This document shows positions 8,407 to 16,821 of a DNA stretch of 64,000 nucleotides, one piece after another. The DNA is from Bradyrhizobium sp. SZCCT0231 (lineage in GTDB: Bacteria > Pseudomonadota > Alphaproteobacteria > Rhizobiales > Xanthobacteraceae), in NCBI RefSeq assembly GCF_018130245.1, contig NZ_JAFCKP010000018.1, forward strand, positions 43,652 through 107,651, read 5' to 3'. Both the position numbers and the translations under genes were made by a program. Numbering within the stretch: position 1 is the first letter of the stretch; each line of letters opens with the position of its first letter. The notes under the pieces were generated by a model. The model saw only the letters and a list, made by a program, of their open reading frames with translations, did no database searches and was not told the DNA's origin.

Positions 8407-9957
8407 ATGGGCCGCGCCTTGCGAATTCTGGTTGCTGCCGCCGCATTGCTGGGCGGTGTCGTCTCGCTCTTCGCAGCAGAGACCACTGCCCTCACGCGCG
8501 GCACGGCGATGACCGATCCCGATCTCCTGCGCAAGCTCGACCAGAGCAATACGCTGACGATCCCGCGCCTGCTATCGCCGGAGCGGAACGCGGACGTCCC
8601 GCTCACGACCGAGCTGATGTTCGCCTCGCTGCCGCAGCTGAAGGAGATTCGACCCGCGATCGATGCGGAGTTCGACCGTTACATCGCGTGGTACAAGGCG
8701 ACATATCCGGGCGAGACCATCGGCGTCGGCGAGGGTTTTGACGCGCAATTGTTCGATCGGGCCAATCTGAAATCGCGCGACACGCGTTTCGTGCTGGCCG
8801 GCATCGTCAATCGCATGGACCGCGCCTATGTCTCGGAAGAATCCTGCGGCGAGGTTCGCCTGATCTACCGTCTCGCGCGTTTCGATAATGGGCCGGATGG
8901 CGGCAAGACCGCAACGCGCCTGCCGATGACGCTCAACCTGGTGATGAAGGCGCGCGATCCGCGCCAGACGGACGCGAACGGCAAGCCGATCAGCTGCGCC
9001 GAGATCGCGCGACGCTGGCTCGACAATGGCGACTGGCCAGGCTTGATCGGCAGCCGCCTCCCGCCTGACGAGGCCATGCTCGACCGCATCGAGACCAACA
9101 TCCAGGTCTCGGTCGCGCCGAAATCGGCGCTGCACGATTTCCGCTCCGACTATCTGCTCAAGGTGTTCAGGTACGACGCCGCCACGAAGACGTTCGAGGA
9201 GTCGACGCTGGAGAACCAGATCGACCGCGACCGGATTGTTGCCGACGACGCGCTGCGGCGCGACTTCAAGGCCTGGCTGCTCGCGCCTGATCATCTGCGC
9301 GAGTTCGATCGCGGCACCGTGCTGATCCCGGAGAAATTCCTGGCCAAGGCCGCGGTGGTGCCGACCCCCGCCGGCCTCGATGCCTCGGCGTTGCAGCCGG
9401 AGTTCGGCATGATGCAAGGAGAGGTGAAAGGCGAGGGCAAGGGCGATCCCGTCTTCACCGACAATGACGTGGTCGGCGCGCTGAAGCAGGCGACGGCCCG
9501 TGGCGTCGACATGCAGAACGTCCGTTCGATCGCAGGCTTCCAGCGCCGCCTCAACGACCTCACCTGCGCCGGCTGTCACCAGACCCGCGGCATCGGCGGC
9601 TTCCATTTCCCGGGCGTCGATTGGCTTGTGGACAAACCGTCGAATTCCACCATCGTGCCGGCCTCGCCGCATTTCTTCGGCGACCAGCTCCGCCGCCGCG
9701 ATATCCTGACCGCGTTCGCGGCCGGAAAAAACCCTGATTTCTCACGCGGATTTGCCAGCCGGCCGCAGACCCGCGGGAGAAGCGAGCTCGCCGGTACCGA
9801 ATATCAGGACGGCTGGGGCGCGCATTGTTCCCTGCAAGATCCGGGATCGGGAATGCCGGACAAGAGTTTTACGTCATGGAGCTGTGCTAACGGTCTCACC
9901 TGTCAGGCCGCCGCGGCCTCGCGCCGCATCGGCATGTGCTTCATCAAGACGCGTTAG
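8407..9957 (+). CDS. Secreted protein with a single CXXCH heme-binding motif
   Basis: A 516-residue exported protein. It has a signal peptide (ILVAAAALLGGVVSLFAAE), a long domain with no family I recognise (charged, containing VLAGIVNRMDRAYVSEESCGEVRLIYRLARFDNG), one CAGCH motif at residues 387-391, and a Cys-rich C-terminus (AHCSLQD, WSCANGLTCQ, MCFIKTR). CAGCH fits covalent heme c attachment in the periplasm, but only one such site is present and the rest is unlike a small cytochrome. GGAG lies just upstream of the ATG, and a terminator separates it from the previous gene. Confidence 0.75.
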   Translation: MGRALRILVAAAALLGGVVSLFAAETTALTRGTAMTDPDLLRKLDQSNTLTIPRLLSPERNADVPLTTELMFASLPQLKEIRPAIDAEFDRYIAWYKATYPGETIGVGEGFDAQLFDRANLKSRDTRFVLAGIVNRMDRAYVSEESCGEVRLIYRLARFDNGPDGGKTATRLPMTLNLVMKARDPRQTDANGKPISCAEIARRWLDNGDWPGLIGSRLPPDEAMLDRIETNIQVSVAPKSALHDFRSDYLLKVFRYDAATKTFEESTLENQIDRDRIVADDALRRDFKAWLLAPDHLREFDRGTVLIPEKFLAKAAVVPTPAGLDASALQPEFGMMQGEVKGEGKGDPVFTDNDVVGALKQATARGVDMQNVRSIAGFQRRLNDLTCAGCHQTRGIGGFHFPGVDWLVDKPSNSTIVPASPHFFGDQLRRRDILTAFAAGKNPDFSRGFASRPQTRGRSELAGTEYQDGWGAHCSLQDPGSGMPDKSFTSWSCANGLTCQAAAASRRIGMCFIKTR

Positions 9958-10026
9958 CGCGTGATCCGGACCCGGAGGGCCGCGCCAGCGCAAAGTGTGT
10001 AGCGGTTTTCCGAAAAGATCACGCGC
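9957..10026. repeat. GATCCGG-type palindromic repeat
   Basis: GCGCGTGATC and GATCACGCGC form the outer arms, with AGCGGTTTTCCGAAAA in the right half. It directly overlaps the end of the heme-protein gene. A cleaner copy of the same element is at 49326-49374, and a decayed half copy lies near 51549. Confidence 0.75.
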
Positions 10027-10053
10027 AAGCTAACAGACCGATTTGGATGACCC

Positions 10054-10218
10054 ATGACGGATACCAGCGAAGCCAACAAGGAGCGCAATCGCGAGATCGC
10101 GCGGAATGAAGAAGCCAAGCAGATCACCGGCAGCGCTCGCGTCAGCATCTGGGCGGTCGCGGTGGTCGTCATCATCGGCGGGATCCTGTTCACGCTCGGC
10201 TGGCTGTCGCTGAGGTGA
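10054..10218 (+). CDS. Small single-pass membrane protein (54 residues)
   Basis: A short reading frame starting MTDTSEANKERNREIARNEE, with a charged N-terminal half and a C-terminal membrane helix (SIWAVAVVVIIGGILFTLGW) ending LSLR. The clean charged-then-hydrophobic pattern, the small gap to the convergent downstream gene and the lack of a competing frame support a real gene. No strong ribosome site is visible. Function is unknown; the topology suggests a cytoplasmic N-terminus and a membrane anchor. Confidence 0.6.
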   Translation: MTDTSEANKERNREIARNEEAKQITGSARVSIWAVAVVVIIGGILFTLGWLSLR

Positions 10219-10228
10219 TCGAAGCCCC

Positions 10229-10876
10229 TCACTTCGCGTAATTCGTCATCCGCTTGCCCGGCAGCAGCTCATAGGCCGGCTTCCAGCCGGGCAGCGCGGC
10301 CATGCGGCCGATCCAGCCGTGGATGGCGGGGTGACTCTGCGCGAAATCAAAGCCGTGCTCGTCGCTGGGATAGTGCAGATAGGCCATCATCGAGATATCG
10401 GCGACCGTCGGCCTCGCTCCAATTGCAAAGGCATTGTGCTGGAGGTGTCCGTCGAGAATGCCGAGGAAGTCCTCGATCCGTCGGCGGAAATGCTTCAGCA
10501 CCTGCGGATCGTTCTTCTCGGTGAAGGCGCGCATGAAGCGGTAAGTCGCCATGTAGCCGGTGAGCTTGTGGTTGTCCCAGAACAGCCAGCGCAGCAGCTC
10601 GAATTGTTCTTCCTCCGTTTCGGCGCCGAAACGTCCGTATTGTTCGGCCAGTTTCAGCAGGAGCGGCGCGGTCTGCGTCATCTTCACGCCATCGATTTCG
10701 AGCACGGGAATCTCGCCCATCTCGTTCACGGTCTTGCGCCACTCTGCCGTGCGCGTGACGCCGCCGGCGAAATCGGTCCACATCGGCTCGAACGTCTCGC
10801 CGCAAAGCGTCAGCATCAGCGCCAGCTTGTAGCTGTTGCCGGATTCGGGGAAGTAGTGCAGGCGGTAGCTGGGCAT
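10229..10876 (-). CDS. Glutathione S-transferase family protein
   Basis: A 215-residue protein with the N-terminal thioredoxin-like GST domain (YRLHYFPESGNSYKLALML, later IPVLEIDGVKMTQTAPLLLKLAEQYG) and the all-helical C-terminal domain (PTVADISMMAYLHYP). It should bind glutathione and conjugate or reduce small electrophiles in the cytoplasm. The start at MPSYRLHYF is chosen over an upstream extension that runs into a palindromic repeat. The gene is convergent with the small membrane-protein gene, ten bases apart. Confidence 0.9.
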   Translation of the reverse strand: MPSYRLHYFPESGNSYKLALMLTLCGETFEPMWTDFAGGVTRTAEWRKTVNEMGEIPVLEIDGVKMTQTAPLLLKLAEQYGRFGAETEEEQFELLRWLFWDNHKLTGYMATYRFMRAFTEKNDPQVLKHFRRRIEDFLGILDGHLQHNAFAIGARPTVADISMMAYLHYPSDEHGFDFAQSHPAIHGWIGRMAALPGWKPAYELLPGKRMTNYAK

Positions 10877-10925
10877 GGGACCTCGCGACGCGGATGTTGG
10901 CGGTGAAGCTACATCGTCTCCCATC

Positions 10926-11001
10926 GTCATTGCGAGCGCAGCGAAGCAATCCAGCAATGCGTCCGCGGAACTCTGGATTGCTTCGCTGCGCTCGCAATGA
11001 C
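10926..11001. repeat. GTCATTGCGAGCG palindromic repeat
   Basis: The outer arms GTCATTGCGAGCGCAGCG and CGCTGCGCTCGCAATGAC are exact reverse complements, with GAAGCAATCCAG and CTGGATTGCTTC continuing the pairing. It is a near-perfect hairpin between the GST gene and the next gene on the same strand. Shorter relatives are at 40123-40177 and 52291-52312. Confidence 0.9.
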
Positions 11002-11025
11002 CGGAGTTTGTGGAGCGACCGCCGC

Positions 11026-12231
11026 TTACCCCACCGCCCCCGAACTCCGTAGCGCCTTGATCGCCGCCTCGTCGTATCCCGCGCCGCGCAAAATCTCGTC
11101 ACTGTGCTCGCCCACAGTGGGCGGCTTGCGCGGCTGCACCTTCTTGGCGCCGTCGATCCAGATCGGACTGTTGATGGTGAGCATGGTGTCGTTCTCGAAC
11201 GGCACCAGCACCTCGTTGTCGAGCATCTGCTTGTCGTTCGGAATGTCGTCCAGAATGGCGACGACACCGAACACGAGGCCATTGCCGTCGAGGATTTTTC
11301 GCCATTCGGCGAGATCCCTGGTGGCGAAGGTCTCGTCCAGGATCTTGATCAGCTCGACCGAGCGGGCGTGGCGGTCGGCCTTGGTGGCGAAGCGGGGATC
11401 GTCGATCAGGTCCTCGCGCCCCAGGCACTTGGCCAGCGTCGGAAACTGCTTCTCCTCGTTCAGCAGCGACAGGATCAGCCAGCGGCCGTCCTTGCATTGA
11501 TAGTGGTTGGCGACCGCGTTCAGCGCGCGCTCGCGCGGCCGTCGCTCGCCGAACTTGGCACCGCAGAGCTTTGCCTGCGCCAGCACGCTTGCGGCCCACA
11601 CCCCGTTCGCCATCAGGTTGGAGGCGACATGCGAGCCCTTGCCGGTCTTCTCGCGCTGATAGAGCGCGGTGACGATGGCGCCGTAGAACGCCATGGCGCA
11701 GGGATGGTCGCCCATGCCGGCGACCGAGCGCGCCGGCGTGGTGTCGGTGTCGGCGCGGACGAGGTCCATCAGGCCGGAGCGCGCCCAATAGGCGTTGCTG
11801 TCGAAGCCGGGCTTGTTGGCTTCCTCGCCCTTCTCGCCATAGCCGGTGAAGGAGGCGTAGATCAGCCGGTCGTTGAGATGGGCGAGATGGTCGTAGGTGA
11901 TGCCGAGCTTGGCACGCACCGGCGGCGGCATGTTGGTGATGAAGACGTCGGCCTCTTCCACCAGCTTGTAGAGCACGGCCTGCGCCTCGGGCTTTGCGAG
12001 GTCGATCGCGATGCTCTTCTTGTTGCGCGCCTCGAGCAGCCAGGCGAAATTGTGCTCTCCGGTCGGATAACCCGGGAGGTTGGGCAGATTGCGGTAGGGG
12101 TCGCCGGTGCCGGGCGGCTCGATCTTGATGACGTCGGCGCCGAAATCCGACAGCACGGTCGCGGCCGCGGGCGCTGCGATGAAGCTCGCGCAGTCCAGAA
12201 CCTTCAGCCCCGCAAAAATGCCCTTTTCCAT
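11026..12231 (-). CDS. CaiB/BaiF-family CoA transferase (class III)
   Basis: A 401-residue class III CoA transferase that moves CoA between carboxylic acids without free acids or ATP. Family features are the start GLKVLDCASFIAAPAAATVLSDFGADVIKIEPP, the NKKSIAIDL strand, the segment AGMGDHPCAMAFYGAIVTAL that carries the catalytic Asp, and DRHARSVELIKILDETFATRDLAEW. The substrate cannot be read from the sequence. The gene is flanked by a repeat on one side and by the putA end on the other, so it is probably transcribed alone. Confidence 0.9.
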   Translation of the reverse strand: MEKGIFAGLKVLDCASFIAAPAAATVLSDFGADVIKIEPPGTGDPYRNLPNLPGYPTGEHNFAWLLEARNKKSIAIDLAKPEAQAVLYKLVEEADVFITNMPPPVRAKLGITYDHLAHLNDRLIYASFTGYGEKGEEANKPGFDSNAYWARSGLMDLVRADTDTTPARSVAGMGDHPCAMAFYGAIVTALYQREKTGKGSHVASNLMANGVWAASVLAQAKLCGAKFGERRPRERALNAVANHYQCKDGRWLILSLLNEEKQFPTLAKCLGREDLIDDPRFATKADRHARSVELIKILDETFATRDLAEWRKILDGNGLVFGVVAILDDIPNDKQMLDNEVLVPFENDTMLTINSPIWIDGAKKVQPRKPPTVGEHSDEILRGAGYDEAAIKALRSSGAVG

Positions 12232-12346
12232 CGCGGCGTTGCTCCCTCGCTCTTGTCGTTTCCCGCGCGCTGGAATTGGCGCGGGCCAGTGATGGGAGCA
12301 TTAGACCGATGTTTCACCGGGATGCAACGGCGCCCGGCGCAGGGCC

Positions 12347-15346
12347 TCACTCCTCCCCCGCAAGCAACGCAGCATTGCCGCCGGCTGCTGCGGTGTTGAT
12401 GGTCACGGTCTGCTCGGTGGCAAAGCGCGCGAGATAGTGCGGGCCGCCGGCCTTGGGGCCGGTTCCGGAGAGGCCGTTGCCACCGAACGGCTGCACGCCG
12501 ACCACGGCGCCGATCATGTTGCGGTTGACGTAGATGTTGCCGACCTGGACGCGGTCGATGATCGCCTCGATCGTGTCGTCGATGCGCGAATGGATGCCGA
12601 GGGTGAGCCCGTAGCCGGTGCGCTCGATCGCTTGCAAGACACGTTCGAGGGTCTCGGGCCGATAACGGACGACGTGGAGGATCGGGCCAAACACCTCCTC
12701 GGTGAGCTGGCCGGCCTCCTTGAGCTCGAAGATGTGTGGCGCGACGAAGCAGCCTTCCGGCGCGTGGCCTGCAAAGTGCAGCCGCGCCTCGCGCGTCATC
12801 CGCACGATATGCGCATCGAGGCGCTGCTTGGCTTCGCGATCGATCACCGGCCCGACATGGGTTGCGAGGTCAGAGGGATCGCCGATCTTCAACTCGCGCG
12901 CGGCGCCCGCGATCATCTCGATCATGCGGTCGGCGACATCCTCCTGCACGAACAGGAGCCGCAGCGCCGAGCAGCGCTGGCCTGCGGAGCGGAACGCGGA
13001 GGTGACGACGTCATCGGTGACCTGCTCGGGCAGCGCGGTGGCATCCGCGATCATGGCATTGATGCCGCCGGTCTCCGCGATCAGCGGCACGATCGGCCCG
13101 TCCTTGGCAGCGAGCGTTCGGTTGATCTGGCGCGCGACCTCGGTCGAGCCGGTGAAGACGACGCCCGCGATATCCGCATGCGCAGTCAGCACGGCCCCGA
13201 TGCGGCCGTCGCCGGTGACGAGATGCAGAACGCTCGTGGGGATGCCGGCCTCGTGCAGCAGGGCGACGGCCTCACGCGCGATGCGCGGCGTCTGCTCGGC
13301 GGGCTTGGCGACCACGCTGTTGCCGGCCATCAGCGCCGCCGAGACCTGGCCCAGGAAGATCGCCAGCGGAAAATTCCAGGGCGAGATCGCGACAAAGACG
13401 CCGCGGCCGCGCAGGCCAAGCGCATTGCTCTCGCCGGTCGGGCCCGGCATGGCGGCATCGTTCCCGAACAGCTTGCGGCCCTGCGCGGCATAGTAGCGGC
13501 AGAAGTCGGCGGCTTCGCGCAGCTCCGACAGCGCATCGTCGAGCGTCTTGCCGCCCTCGCGTTGCAACAGCGCGATGAAACGGGCACCTCGGCTCTCCAA
13601 GAGATGCGCGGCCTGCTCCAGCGCCGCCGCGCGCGCGCCCGCCGGCGTCCGGCTCCAGCTGGCAAAGCCCGCGCGCGCAGCCGTCACCGCCGCGTTGGCT
13701 TGATGCGGCGTCGCGTCGGCGATGGGCTTGAGATCGGCCGCCTCGGCCCTGACGTCCGTCAGCAATTGGTCGAGTGCGGCACGCTCACCGAATTCGACGC
13801 CGCGCGAATTGCGCCGCTCCGGCGCGAACAGGTCTGCCGGCAGCGGAATCCTGGGATGAGGTGCCTGTTGCGGCCGGCCGATGGCATCCGCCGGGCGCTG
13901 CAGCAGCGCCGAAACCGGCACGCGATAATCGGCCGCCTGCGCCACGAACGACGAGTTGGCGCCGTTCTCCAGCAGCCGTCGCACCAGATAGGCGAGCAGG
14001 TCGCGATGGCTGCCCACCGGCGCATAGGTGCGGTAGGCGATGTCAGAGTGGTCCTTGGCAAGCTGCTCGTACAGCGCCTCGCCCATGCCGTGCAGGCGCT
14101 GGAATTCGAAGCCGCCGCTGCCGGCTGCAAGCTCCAGCACGGTCGCGACCGTCAGCGCGTTGTGGGTGGCGAATTGCGGGAAGATGCGCGGCCGCAAGGC
14201 CAGCAGCTTCGTCGCGCAGGCGACGAAGTTCAGGTCCGTCATCGCCTTGCGCGTGAACACGGGATAGCCGTCGAGCCCGCGCTCCTGCGCGCGCTTGATC
14301 TCGGTGTCCCAATAGGCGCCCTTGACCAGCCGCACCATCAGCTTGCGGTCATGCGCGCGGGCCAGCGCATCGACATAGTCGATCACGGCGCTGGCGCGCT
14401 TCTGATAGGCCTGGATCGCCAGGCCAAATCCGTCCCAGCCGGCAAGTGAGGCATCAGCGAGCGTTGCCGCGATCACGTCGAGCGACAGCTCCAGCCGGTC
14501 GGCTTCCTCGGCATCGACGGTGAAGTTCAGGTCGTAGGTCTTGGCGCGCTGCGCGAGGTCCAGCAGTTGCGGCACCAATTCGCGCATCACGCGGTCGCGG
14601 CTGATCGCCTCGAAGCGCGGATGCAGCGCCGAGAGCTTGACCGAGATGCCCGGCCGGTCGGGCAGGGGATGGTTGCCGGCTGCCTTGCCGATCGTCTCGA
14701 TCGCACTGGCATAGGCGTCGAAATAGCGCTTGGCGTCGGCCGCCGTGCGCGCGCCTTCGCCAAGCATATCGAAGGAATAGCGCGGCTTCTGGCCGGAGCG
14801 CGGCTTACCCCGCTCCAGCGCCTGCTCGATGGTCTCGCCCAGCACGAAGTGATTGCCCATCAGCCGCATCGCCTGGCGCGTGGCGGTGCGCACCGCCGGC
14901 GCGCCGAGCCGCTTCACCAGCCGGCCGATGGTGCCGTCGGGCGTCTCGCCGGGCTGGATCACCCGCGCCGACAGGCCGAGCGCCCAGGCCGAAGCGTTGA
15001 CCAGGAAGGCGGTGGACTTGGTCTCGTGATGGATGAAGTCGCCCTCGCCGAGCTTGTCCTCGATGAACTGGTCGGCGGTGCGGGCATCAGGCACGCGCAG
15101 CAGCGCTTCCGCCAGCACCATCAGCGCCAGTCCTTCCTTGGTCGAGAGCGCGAACTCCCGCAGCATGTCCTCGACCCCGCCGAGCCGGTCGTCGCGTTTG
15201 CGGATCGCCTCGATCAGCCGCGTCGCGGTCCGGTCGATCCGCGCCTGCTGCGGCGGGCTGAGATGCGAGGCTGGCAAGAGGCGCGCGGCGATCTCGGCAT
15301 CATCGGGTGCGTAGGGGGCGGAGAAGGGTGGCGGGATGTTTGGCAT
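12347..15346 (-). CDS. putA: Bifunctional proline dehydrogenase / L-glutamate gamma-semialdehyde dehydrogenase
   Basis: A 999-residue PutA that oxidises proline to glutamate in two steps. The FAD-dependent proline dehydrogenase half carries ISVKLSALHPRF and LMVRLVKGAYWDTEIKRAQ. The NAD-dependent aldehyde dehydrogenase half (from about residue 520) carries ISPWNFPLAIF, PLIAETGGINAM and the catalytic Cys792 in SAGQRCSALR. The length matches short PutA proteins that lack the N-terminal ribbon-helix-helix repressor domain, so control must come from elsewhere; the divergent Lrp-type gene is the obvious candidate. Confidence 0.97.
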   Translation of the reverse strand: MPNIPPPFSAPYAPDDAEIAARLLPASHLSPPQQARIDRTATRLIEAIRKRDDRLGGVEDMLREFALSTKEGLALMVLAEALLRVPDARTADQFIEDKLGEGDFIHHETKSTAFLVNASAWALGLSARVIQPGETPDGTIGRLVKRLGAPAVRTATRQAMRLMGNHFVLGETIEQALERGKPRSGQKPRYSFDMLGEGARTAADAKRYFDAYASAIETIGKAAGNHPLPDRPGISVKLSALHPRFEAISRDRVMRELVPQLLDLAQRAKTYDLNFTVDAEEADRLELSLDVIAATLADASLAGWDGFGLAIQAYQKRASAVIDYVDALARAHDRKLMVRLVKGAYWDTEIKRAQERGLDGYPVFTRKAMTDLNFVACATKLLALRPRIFPQFATHNALTVATVLELAAGSGGFEFQRLHGMGEALYEQLAKDHSDIAYRTYAPVGSHRDLLAYLVRRLLENGANSSFVAQAADYRVPVSALLQRPADAIGRPQQAPHPRIPLPADLFAPERRNSRGVEFGERAALDQLLTDVRAEAADLKPIADATPHQANAAVTAARAGFASWSRTPAGARAAALEQAAHLLESRGARFIALLQREGGKTLDDALSELREAADFCRYYAAQGRKLFGNDAAMPGPTGESNALGLRGRGVFVAISPWNFPLAIFLGQVSAALMAGNSVVAKPAEQTPRIAREAVALLHEAGIPTSVLHLVTGDGRIGAVLTAHADIAGVVFTGSTEVARQINRTLAAKDGPIVPLIAETGGINAMIADATALPEQVTDDVVTSAFRSAGQRCSALRLLFVQEDVADRMIEMIAGAARELKIGDPSDLATHVGPVIDREAKQRLDAHIVRMTREARLHFAGHAPEGCFVAPHIFELKEAGQLTEEVFGPILHVVRYRPETLERVLQAIERTGYGLTLGIHSRIDDTIEAIIDRVQVGNIYVNRNMIGAVVGVQPFGGNGLSGTGPKAGGPHYLARFATEQTVTINTAAAGGNAALLAGEE

Positions 15347-15427
15347 GACGTGTCCTGTGGCTAAAATCCAGGATAATGCCCGCGTGACCGTAGTTCGATA
15401 GACAATCTAGCAATTTTGCCGTAATAA
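15347..15427. promoter_or_regulatory. Divergent putA/putR control region
   Basis: An 81-base AT-richer stretch between the divergent starts of putA and its Lrp-type regulator. It must contain promoters for both genes and is the expected binding region for the regulator. I could not define individual operator half-sites with confidence. Confidence 0.55.
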
Positions 15428-15922
15428 ATGAAGCCAAGGAACGCATTTGCCGCTGAAAATATGGAACTCGATCGAATCGACCGGAAAATCCTCTCGATTT
15501 TGCAGGAGGATGGACGCATCGCCAATGTCGAGCTCGCCGAGCGCATCGGGCTGTCGCCGACATCGATCGGCGAACGGCTGAAGCGCTTGCAGCGCGAGGG
15601 CTTTGTCGAAGGCTATGGCGCGCGGCTCAACCCGCACCGGCTTGGTCTCGGTCTATTGGTGTTCGTCGAGGTGCTGCTCGACAAGACCACGCCCGACAAT
15701 TTCGAGCGCTTTGCGCGCGCGGTGAAGCTCGCGCCCGAAGTGCTGGAGTGTCACATGGTTGCCGGCGGATTCGACTATCTTGTGAAGGCGCGGCTTGCAG
15801 ACATGGCCGCCTATCGACGCTTCCTCGGCGAGACCCTGCTGTCGATGCCGGGCGTGCGCGAGACGCGGACCTATGCGGTGATGGAGGAGATCAAGCGCGA
15901 CGCACCGTTGCCGGTGGGTTAG
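15428..15922 (+). CDS. putR: Lrp/AsnC-family regulator, probable proline-responsive PutR
   Basis: A 164-residue Lrp/AsnC regulator: N-terminal helix-turn-helix (ELDRIDRKILSILQEDGRIANVELAERIGLSPTSIGERLKRLQREG) and C-terminal RAM ligand-binding domain (LLVFVEVLLDK, VLECHMVAGGFDYLVKARLADMAAYRRFL). Divergent placement against a PutA that has no DNA-binding domain supports a role as proline-dependent activator of putA, as known for PutR in several alphaproteobacteria. A start at MELDRIDRK (15461) is equally plausible, as neither has a strong ribosome site. Confidence 0.88.
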   Translation: MKPRNAFAAENMELDRIDRKILSILQEDGRIANVELAERIGLSPTSIGERLKRLQREGFVEGYGARLNPHRLGLGLLVFVEVLLDKTTPDNFERFARAVKLAPEVLECHMVAGGFDYLVKARLADMAAYRRFLGETLLSMPGVRETRTYAVMEEIKRDAPLPVG

Positions 15923-16051
15923 CGAAGTGCTGTCGCGATTGTCATTGCTGTGGTTCGATAAGCGGTCTTCGCAGGAAAAATAGCTATCCTTGTGCAATCG
16001 CAACGCCTGTCGTCGAATGCACCGGCCGTCTTCTTAAATTTTCTTGGCCCG

Positions 16052-16071
16052 CTCCCGGACAGATCCGGGAG
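16052..16071. terminator. Hairpin between putR and the cold-shock gene
   Basis: CTCCCGGA and TCCGGGAG form a perfect eight-base stem with a four-base loop between two convergent genes. There is no clean T run on either side, so it may be a weak or Rho-assisted terminator. Confidence 0.4.
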
Positions 16072-16092
16072 GCAGCAAAGGCTGGCGCGGGC

Positions 16093-16293
16093 TTATACTT
16101 TGAGGTTCTCCGCGGAGGTCTTGCCCCGGTTTGCGATCTCTTCGTATTCCACCGTCTGTCCCTCGTTCAGGGTGGACAGACCGGCCTTCTGCACTGCCGA
16201 GATATGCACGAACACATCCTTGCCACCCGACGCAGGCTGGATAAATCCATAACCCTTCGTCGGGTTGAACCACTTGACCGTACCTTTAGCCAT
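16093..16293 (-). CDS. Cold-shock domain protein (CspA family)
   Basis: A 66-residue single cold-shock domain with the RNA-binding motifs [18 protein letters not shown] and [13 protein letters not shown]. It binds single-stranded RNA and DNA and acts as an RNA chaperone. The start [10 protein letters not shown] has GGAG eight bases upstream; an in-frame extension to 16347 is not needed. The roughly 200 bases to the sorB stop should include its promoter and leader. Cold induction is not shown by the sequence. Confidence 0.95.
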   Translation of the reverse strand: MAKGTVKWFNPTKGYGFIQPASGGKDVFVHISAVQKAGLSTLNEGQTVEYEEIANRGKTSAENLKV

Positions 16294-16500
16294 CACGACT
16301 TCTCCGCGGGTCTTCCTCCGAGATCTCGAACCGCCAGTCCCCGCCAACCGGCCGGTTCGGTCCTACAGGATACGCGGAATGTGGCAGGCTTGGTAGCTCA
16401 AACCACATCGGCATTCTGCCGAATTCCGCTCAACTTCGCGGCGTTTTTACCGGTTTTGCCCGTTTCGCGGTCAAATGACCCGCACGTGTCCCGGCCTCCG

Positions 16501-16809
16501 TCAATACGTCGCAGCCAGATAATCGACGATCTTGCCGACATCGGCATCGTCGATCGGTGCGCCATAGACCTTGATCATCTTGGTCACCTCGGCCTGCCAG
16601 AAGCCCTTCTTGTCCTTCATCGGCGGCTGCGTGGCGACGTAGTCGGACGAGTGGCAGGCGCTGCAATTGCCTTGCACGACCTCGAGATTGGGCCCGGGCT
16701 TGAAGGCGGCGACCTCGTCCGGGGTCTTGTAGTTGACCGGCGCGGCAAACGCCGAACCCATCGCGGCGGCGAGGGCGAGCGTGATGGTGAGGAGAACGGT
16801 GCGCTGCAT
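16501..16809 (-). CDS. sorB: Sulfite dehydrogenase cytochrome c subunit (SorB-like)
   Basis: A 102-residue exported mono-heme cytochrome c: signal peptide (LLTITLALAAAMGSAFA), heme site CSACH at residues 49-53 and a later Met-containing segment (QPPMKDKKGF) that could supply the distal ligand. It starts 12 bases after the stop of the molybdenum enzyme gene, with AAGGAG eight bases before the ATG. In known SorAB enzymes this subunit takes electrons from the sulfite-oxidising subunit in the periplasm and passes them to the respiratory chain. Confidence 0.88.
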   Translation of the reverse strand: MQRTVLLTITLALAAAMGSAFAAPVNYKTPDEVAAFKPGPNLEVVQGNCSACHSSDYVATQPPMKDKKGFWQAEVTKMIKVYGAPIDDADVGKIVDYLAATY

Positions 16810-16821
16810 GATCAGTCTCCT

